Origin: JABFRZ01 sp031413955
GTDB taxonomy: Bacteria > Planctomycetota > UBA1135 > GCA-002686595
Assembly: GCA_031413955.1 (NCBI GenBank)
Contig: JANOGB010000304.1
Location: forward strand, 1 to 23,004
DNA: 23,004 bases
Direction of reading: 5' to 3'
In this document: in pieces, positions 18,395-23,004 of the stretch
Layout of the letters: every line of letters starts with the position of its first letter
Numbering within the stretch: position 1 is the stretch's first letter
Notes under the pieces: generated by a model
Database searches by the model: none
The model's input: the letters and a program-made list of their open reading frames with translations, nothing else
Told to the model about the DNA's origin: nothing
Made by a program: the position numbers and the translations under genes

Positions 18395-18813
18395 CTCTTC
18401 TTCCCCTGCTCCGGATCGTCGGGGGGGTCGGGCTGGACGTCAAGCTTCATCGTGGCGAGGGCAGTCTGGATGGCGTTGTAGAGGCCGTCCTCGTCCCACG
18501 GGCCGGCCTCGATGATCTCGCCGACCTCGCGGCCCTCGATCAGGAGCTCGAAGAAAGCGCGCCGAGGCAGGGGATCGAGGGCGTTGAACGCGACCGAGGT
18601 GGAGCGCACGAGCTCGGGATCGAGCATCAGGCTGTCCGTCAGCAACGGGAAGACCTTCTCCTCCTCGGCCACGAGTTCCGGGTACGTCCGCTCCGCTTCG
18701 TAGTCCTTGTTAACGAGATGCGCGATCGCGACGTCGATCTGAGCTCGGGCCCAGGCGCCGAGGTCCGCGGGCGGCGCCTCCTTCGACGCCGCCTTCGCAC
18801 ACCGCGAGCGCAC
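18391..18813 (-). CDS. Sigma-70-like protein, C-terminal part (frame-disrupted)
   Basis: This frame carries CAKAASKEAPPADLGAWARA, a helical linker and a region resembling sigma region 4: ELVRSTSVAFNALDPLPRRA followed by FFELLIEGREVGEIIEAG and a final helix (DGLYNAIQTALATM). The match to region 4 is by pattern (leucine-rich promoter-binding helices after a Phe-Asn-x-Leu-Pro-x-x-x-Arg-x-x-Phe segment), and the DNA-recognition helix is poorly conserved. It ends in an acidic/basic tail, and its stop overlaps the next ATG. The nominal GTG start at 18813 lies inside what looks like the N-terminal part encoded one frame away (18997 down to about 18800), so this is probably the 3' half of one protein of about 200 residues. 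As sequenced, the two halves need a +1 shift near 18797-18802. Confidence 0.65.
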   Translation of the reverse strand: MRSRCAKAASKEAPPADLGAWARAQIDVAIAHLVNKDYEAERTYPELVAEEEKVFPLLTDSLMLDPELVRSTSVAFNALDPLPRRAFFELLIEGREVGEIIEAGPWDEDGLYNAIQTALATMKLDVQPDPPDDPEQGKKR

Positions 18814-18997
18814 GGTGGTAGACGCGCTCGGGCTCGAGCAGGAACCACACTTCGCGCAGCCGTCGCGCCGACGCTTCCTGGAGGCGCAGCGGATCGCCCT
18901 GGCTCAAGCGCGCGAGGATCTCGTTCGCATCCCCGCCGCGCAGGAAGCTCGGCCAGGATGCGGGCTCGGGCTTCCGGGACGCCTCCTTCGTCGCCAT
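18797..18997 (-). CDS. Sigma-70-like protein, N-terminal part (frame-disrupted)
   Basis: From an ATG at 18997 this frame reads MATKEASRKPEPASWPSFLR, then a helical stretch (DANEILARLSQGDPLRLQEA, REVWFLLEPERVYHRALAV). At about 18800 it should continue into CAKAASKEAPP in the neighbouring frame; instead it runs on as Gly/Arg-rich nonsense to a stop at 18710. Deleting one base, or adding two, around GTGTGC (18797-18802) restores one frame from 18997 to 18391. It heads the four-gene operon. The change could be a sequencing error, a true pseudogene, or less likely a programmed shift. The sigma assignment of this half is weak by itself and rests on its continuation. Confidence 0.55.
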
Positions 18998-19044
18998 ACG
19001 GAGAGCCAGGGTAGCCCCGGAGCCAGGAGAAAGCCAAGAGACCG

Positions 19045-19070
19045 GAGCCGGGCTGGAGCCCGGCGCTCCC
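19045..19070. repeat. Dispersed palindromic repeat copy
   Basis: This is a single copy of the unit found four times at 10486-10658, with the same stem AGCCGGGCT / AGCCCGGC around the GG tip and the same flank CGCTCCC. It lies 18 bases after the stop of the lipoprotein gene on that gene's transcribed side and about 50 bases upstream of the sigma-like operon, so it may end the lipoprotein transcript. A copy 8.5 kb from the first cluster shows that the unit is dispersed, not local. Confidence 0.88.
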
Positions 19071-19087
19071 AGGTGAAAAGAAGAGAA

Positions 19088-20236
19088 TCAGCGCTGCGGT
19101 GTCTTCGGCGGCGAGACCTTGAGCGTGTAGCTCCTGGTCTTCGAGCCGGCGTCCACCACGCGCACCGTCAGGAATTGCGCACCCGCCGGCAGCGCCATCT
19201 CCTCCTCGATGACGCGCGGACCGGCTCCGGCCGCGGCCTGGAAGTTCCGGCTGAGCACGGTCTCGCCCGCGCACAGCTCGTAGCGGTGCAGGGCGAGCGC
19301 CCCGGTCCCGGGCAGCTCCTGCACCGACACGTGCACGCGCACGCGACCCTCGGCCGCGTGCTCGAGGCTCGCGCTCTGCGATTCCAGCTTGAAGGCGCCC
19401 AGCGCCAAATTCTGCTCGAACTGCGAGCGCTCGCTGAAGACCTTGCGTGCGAGCTCGCGCCCGAGTTCGAGCGGCAGGCGCTCCTCGAGCACTTCCTCTA
19501 CGTTTTCCGTCTCGCGCGCGAGCAGCCCGGCCGGCCACACGATCGACACCGCGTAGGGGCCCACCCCGTCGGCCCGGTCGATCAGGGTCAGGTCGGCGCC
19601 CTTGAACTCGGCGTAGAGCGGGATCGGGAGCAGCGCGAACTTGTCCAGCCGTTCGTGCCCCTGGGACGTGTCGAACACCTCGGCCTGCAGGCGCGCCGAG
19701 AACTCGTACGTGCGGTCGCTGACGAACCAGCTGAACGGTCCGCCGAGGATGAGCCACAGCGGCACGTTGAGCCAGAACTTCTCGTTGCGGTCACCTTGGA
19801 TGCGCGGATCGACGATCAGGCGCGTCCGCACCAGCAGGTCCGCGCCCACCTTGTGGGCCTCGTCCTGCCAGTGGCTTTCGCGCTCGGCCGGGCTCATGGC
19901 CGCGAGCTGCGTGGGGTCGGAGGGCAGCTCGAGCAAGGTCGTGCGCACGAAGGCGCGCCCGAGCTCCTTCTGGAGCACCAGCGACACCTCTTTCGTGCCG
20001 AGCTCGAGGCGCATGTCGTCGTTGGCCGGCTGCGCCGAGCGCTGCGGATAGAGCGGGTTGGACGGCGTCGCCGTGGGCTTCGACGTGTCGAGGATCTCGG
20101 TCGGGATGAGCGCCACGTGGAACGGCAGCGGCGAGCCCGCGGGGATCGGGCTGGTCGAGCGGCAGGCCGCTCCGAGCACGAGCAGCAGTCCGAGGGCGAG
20201 CGAGCGGCCGGTCACGGGGTTCGAGTCGAGCTTCAT
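19088..20236 (-). CDS. Putative lipoprotein of unknown function
   Basis: The N-terminus MKLDSNPVTGRSLALGLLLV is followed by LGAAC, a typical lipobox with Cys as the lipidation site, then a Ser/Thr/Pro-rich linker, so the mature protein should be attached to a membrane outside the cytoplasm. The start at 20236 is preceded by GGAG with 6 bases of spacing; a longer frame from 20278 overlaps the preceding stop and would bury the signal peptide. The body of about 360 residues contains GADLLVRTRLIVDPRIQGD, a hydrophobic WLNVPLWLILGGPFSWFV and a C-terminal beta-rich domain (AGAQFLTVRVVDAGSKTRSY). I recognise no catalytic motif. It follows the FGE-domain gene by 16 bases and probably shares its transcript, so a joint surface function is likely but unknown. 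Confidence 0.85.
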   Translation of the reverse strand: MKLDSNPVTGRSLALGLLLVLGAACRSTSPIPAGSPLPFHVALIPTEILDTSKPTATPSNPLYPQRSAQPANDDMRLELGTKEVSLVLQKELGRAFVRTTLLELPSDPTQLAAMSPAERESHWQDEAHKVGADLLVRTRLIVDPRIQGDRNEKFWLNVPLWLILGGPFSWFVSDRTYEFSARLQAEVFDTSQGHERLDKFALLPIPLYAEFKGADLTLIDRADGVGPYAVSIVWPAGLLARETENVEEVLEERLPLELGRELARKVFSERSQFEQNLALGAFKLESQSASLEHAAEGRVRVHVSVQELPGTGALALHRYELCAGETVLSRNFQAAAGAGPRVIEEEMALPAGAQFLTVRVVDAGSKTRSYTLKVSPPKTPQR

Positions 20237-20252
20237 GTTCATCTCCATTTGC

Positions 20253-23004
20253 CTACGGGACGCGCACGTATTCTCCACGATCCAGGCGAGAATTGGCGGT
20301 TTCGCGGTCGAGTGCGCAGCGGAAACCGACGTCCGCCCGCCCGGGCGCGTCGGGGCTGATCTCCTTGGCGGTCCAGTCCGGGGTTCCCGCGGGGCCCGGG
20401 CCGGCGATCCAGTGGGCGGTCGCGAGCTCCGGGGGCGCCGCCAGCGGGGCGCTCGCGGCGGCGGGGCTGCCCTCCGCGCGCGGCGGCTCCGGAGGGCTGA
20501 GCTTCTGCGGATGGCGCTTGCACTGGCTCGCGAAGTCGAACGCTTCGGCCTCCAGGTTCTCGGGTGTCGCCGTCCACTCGCGCGCTTCCGCGCACAGGTT
20601 CGCGGGCCAATTCGCCGGCGCCCCCGGCGGAGTCACGGTCGCCGGACGATCGCGGTACTGCGCGCCGCGCACGGCGAACTCCCACTCCACCAGGGTTGGC
20701 AGGCGCTTGCCGCGCCAGGCGGCGTAGGCGCGCGCCTCGGGCCACGTGATTCCCGTCGCCGGGCGTTCGGCCTCGCCGGAGACCGCGTTCACGAGCTCGC
20801 CGCGGCGGATCTCGGCCGCACGCTTCGCGTCCGGATCCGCCCCGGGCCACCAGCGCAGGTCCGCGTAGCCGTCCGCGGCCTGCACGAACTCCAGGAATTC
20901 GCCGCGCGTCACCTCGCGCGCGTCGAGGTAGTAGGAGCGCAGCCCGTCGAGCTCGACGTTCCACGCCCGAAGCCTCTCGCTCTCACGCCCGCTCTCACGC
21001 CCGCCGAAGGTGTAGCTGCCGCTGACGGCGACCTCCACCATGGTCTCGGTCCGCCGGTCGCGCGGCGCGATCACGAGCTCGCTCGCGCTCAGGATCTCGG
21101 GCACGATGCCGCGCACGCTCTTCGACCTCTCGAAGCCGGCGCCATCCCGCGCCACGAGCTCGAGCACGAGCTCCTTGCCGCTCCACCAGGACTGCGCCGA
21201 GGGGCGCTCGGCCTCGCGCAGTTCCCACAGATCGCCGGATCCGCGCACGAGCTCGAGCTCGGCGCGGGACTGCCCCTGGTAGACGACGCGCGCTTGCACC
21301 GTCGCGACGCCGTTCGGATCGCTGGCGCTGACGCGCACGTTCCACTTGCTCCCGCCGCCGAGGGTCCAGCGCTGATCCGCGCCCGCGGCGATGGGTTCCA
21401 GCAGCTCGAGCTCCGGGCCGTTGCGCGCGACGTGCCAGGACGCGCTCTTCGTGCCCGGGTTGCCCGCGCGGTCGGTGGCGACGAGCGTGAGCTCGTAACG
21501 GCCATCGGCTTTCTGGTATGCGTCGAGGGCCGGCAGTTCCCGCGTGCCGACGGGGAGCTTGCCGGTCTGGTGTCCTCCGCCCGGCACCGCGAGCGTCCAC
21601 TCGAGCTCCGCGAGCTCGCCCGACTCCGCGACGTTCGCGACGATGCGCTGCGAGAACGAGCCGCGGAAGAGCGGCGCTCGATCGGGGGCGGCTCCTTCCG
21701 CGCCTTCGAGCTCCAGGGCGACCACCGGTGCCGTGCGATCCACGTCCAGCACGAAGACGTGCTCGGGCGGGATCAGCGGGCCCTTCTGCTCGTCGTTCCC
21801 GAGGAAGTACTTCTGCACGACGATGCGGTAGAGCCCCTCGTGCGGGAGCTCGAGCGAGCGCTGGAAGGCGCCGCCCGCGGAGCGGCTCATGGGCACGCTG
21901 GTCGCAGTCCCGTCTTGCACGCTCGCGCAGGAAGCCTCGATCCAGAGCGGCGTCCCGGGCGGCTGGCTCACGACGAGCTGAGCGCTTGGACCGACGTTGA
22001 CCGAGTTCGGGACCTTGCCGTCGCCCTGCTCGAGCAAGCTGCGTTTCTCGAAGTTCTCCGCCAGGAGCTGAGCCTGGATCTCGGGAGACTTCGGCGTGAA
22101 GCGGAAGGCGAAGCGCTTCGTGCCCTTGGCCGGCGTGCTGCGATCCACCATAGGCGCGTCGTCGATCTCGATGACGATCGAACCGGAGAGATCCTGGTCG
22201 CCGCCGATGCCGAGGTCCGCCAGCGCCACGACGAGCGGCTCCTTCGGATCACGGATGTCGCGGCTAAACACCGCCTTGGCCGCGGACTCGAGGAAGACCT
22301 GTGCGCGCGCTGGTGCGGTGGTCGTGATGCGCAGTGCGTTCTCCGGCAGCAGCACGGTCTCGCCCGAGTAGCGCAGCAAAGCAGCGCCGGCCTCGGCTTC
22401 GACGAGAAAACCGGTGTCGGCGGTGAAGTTGGCAGGCTCGCCGGCGATGTGCAGGGTCGTGGGCTGCTCCTTTTTCTGACCGGCACGGTCCCGCGCCACG
22501 ACCCGCAGCTCGACATCGTGCGGGATGCCCGTGAAGAGCGAGTCCAGCGCCGGGCCCGAGTACACGGCGAGCTCGCCCCGCGCCGTCGCCTTCACGGGAC
22601 TTGTCCGACCGAGGCTCGCGCCGCCCTGCAGCACCTCGATCGATTCGAGCGTCGCGCGGCCCTCGGGATCTCCGGCAGCCTGGAGCTGGAGCGTGCGTCC
22701 GCGCGGGTCGAGCTGTTTGCCAGGGTCGTCGTGGCCCGTGACCGTGACGTTGTCGATGCGCCAGGCGCCGAGGTCATGGAGCATGATCCGCTCCGACTTC
22801 CAGTAGTCGCGCCGGCCGCCGTCGATCTCGAGCAGCGCCCATTCGCTCTGCGCGCCGTCGAGGCGCGCGATCTCGATCATGTTCGTCGCGCCTTCAGACC
22901 AGCGCACGCTCCAGCCGGCCAGCGCGCCGCCGCTGGCCGCGAGCAGCCGGATCGGGGCCTCCCGCGCCCAGGCTGAATCCGACTCGAGCTGCAAGAGCTT
23001 CGAC
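20253..23004 (-). CDS. Large Ig-like protein with C-terminal FGE/SUMF1-like domain (5' end beyond window)
   Basis: The frame is open to the right edge, so the visible 916 residues are the C-terminal portion. Several beta-sandwich Ig-like units occur, marked by repeated segments such as ARDRAGQKKEQPTTLHIAG and ATDRAGNPGTKSASWHVA. The last 250 residues form a formylglycine-generating-enzyme-like domain: YYLDAREVTRGEFLEFVQAA, ATGITWPEARAYAAWRGKRL, PTLVEWEFAVRG and the terminal GFRCA. Such domains are often non-catalytic binding modules in planctomycetal and other bacterial surface proteins; the copper-binding cysteine pair of true FGE is not evident at the usual place. A long Pro/Ala/Glu-rich insertion sits before the final motif. 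The stop is 16 bases before the lipoprotein gene. An N-terminal kinase or anchor may lie outside the window. A TTG at 22994 is unlikely to be the start. Confidence 0.88.
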   Translation of the reverse strand, partial: SKLLQLESDSAWAREAPIRLLAASGGALAGWSVRWSEGATNMIEIARLDGAQSEWALLEIDGGRRDYWKSERIMLHDLGAWRIDNVTVTGHDDPGKQLDPRGRTLQLQAAGDPEGRATLESIEVLQGGASLGRTSPVKATARGELAVYSGPALDSLFTGIPHDVELRVVARDRAGQKKEQPTTLHIAGEPANFTADTGFLVEAEAGAALLRYSGETVLLPENALRITTTAPARAQVFLESAAKAVFSRDIRDPKEPLVVALADLGIGGDQDLSGSIVIEIDDAPMVDRSTPAKGTKRFAFRFTPKSPEIQAQLLAENFEKRSLLEQGDGKVPNSVNVGPSAQLVVSQPPGTPLWIEASCASVQDGTATSVPMSRSAGGAFQRSLELPHEGLYRIVVQKYFLGNDEQKGPLIPPEHVFVLDVDRTAPVVALELEGAEGAAPDRAPLFRGSFSQRIVANVAESGELAELEWTLAVPGGGHQTGKLPVGTRELPALDAYQKADGRYELTLVATDRAGNPGTKSASWHVARNGPELELLEPIAAGADQRWTLGGGSKWNVRVSASDPNGVATVQARVVYQGQSRAELELVRGSGDLWELREAERPSAQSWWSGKELVLELVARDGAGFERSKSVRGIVPEILSASELVIAPRDRRTETMVEVAVSGSYTFGGRESGRESERLRAWNVELDGLRSYYLDAREVTRGEFLEFVQAADGYADLRWWPGADPDAKRAAEIRRGELVNAVSGEAERPATGITWPEARAYAAWRGKRLPTLVEWEFAVRGAQYRDRPATVTPPGAPANWPANLCAEAREWTATPENLEAEAFDFASQCKRHPQKLSPPEPPRAEGSPAAASAPLAAPPELATAHWIAGPGPAGTPDWTAKEISPDAPGRADVGFRCALDRETANSRLDRGEYVRVP

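Noticed and set aside
20058..22976. Plus-strand open frame of 972 codons opposite the Ig-like/FGE gene
   Set aside because: Low-complexity Arg/Ala/Gly-rich translation with no motif; the minus strand has recognisable FGE and Ig-like domains.

Overview
The window is very GC-rich, densely packed bacterial chromosome. Four things suggest a Planctomycetota-type bacterium: a sigma-like gene coupled to a large protein built from carboxypeptidase-regulatory-like repeats, an Ig-like protein ending in an FGE/SUMF1-like domain, CG-heavy codon use, and a dispersed palindromic intergenic repeat. That assignment is inference; nothing here fixes the taxon.

Region 1 (1-9681, all on the minus strand) is a compact nonribosomal peptide operon. 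In transcription order it encodes an NRPS with a truncated C domain, an A domain and a PCP (9681-7045); a divergent serine hydroxymethyltransferase paralogue (7035-5662); a free-standing condensation domain (5643-4183); a second NRPS with C, A and PCP domains (4157-988); and a sulfotransferase (980 to beyond the left edge). The gaps are only 7 to 25 bases. Neither NRPS carries an intact HHxxxDG condensation motif, whereas the free-standing C domain does, which suggests one trans-acting condensation enzyme serving two modules. The SHMT paralogue has Thr where E. coli SHMT has Tyr55, a change associated with alpha-methylserine-forming enzymes, so the peptide may contain a quaternary amino acid. 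The second NRPS is broken by a frameshift at a (CG)7 run, and removing one CG restores a single 1055-residue protein. No thioesterase is present in the window.

Region 2 (9748-14109) holds a divergently transcribed Sfp-type phosphopantetheinyl transferase that could activate the PCPs. Its last codons are made of a palindromic repeat cluster. Next come a minus-strand hexapeptide acyltransferase of the serine acetyltransferase type and a plus-strand coupled pair, an SGNH/AlgJ-like protein and an AlgI-like MBOAT O-acyltransferase.

Region 3 (14130-18997, minus strand) is a translationally coupled operon. It starts with a sigma-70-like gene split between two frames, followed by a helical-repeat protein of unknown function, a 52-residue secreted or anchored peptide, and a 1058-residue membrane-anchored protein with about ten carboxypeptidase-regulatory-like repeats. 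Its codon use looks visibly less GC-biased than that of its neighbours.

Region 4 (19045-23004, minus strand) contains another copy of the palindromic repeat, a lipoprotein gene, and the 3' part of a large Ig-like/FGE-domain gene that runs off the right edge. No tRNA, rRNA, CRISPR array or insertion sequence was recognised. No gene-free stretch exceeds about 100 bases.
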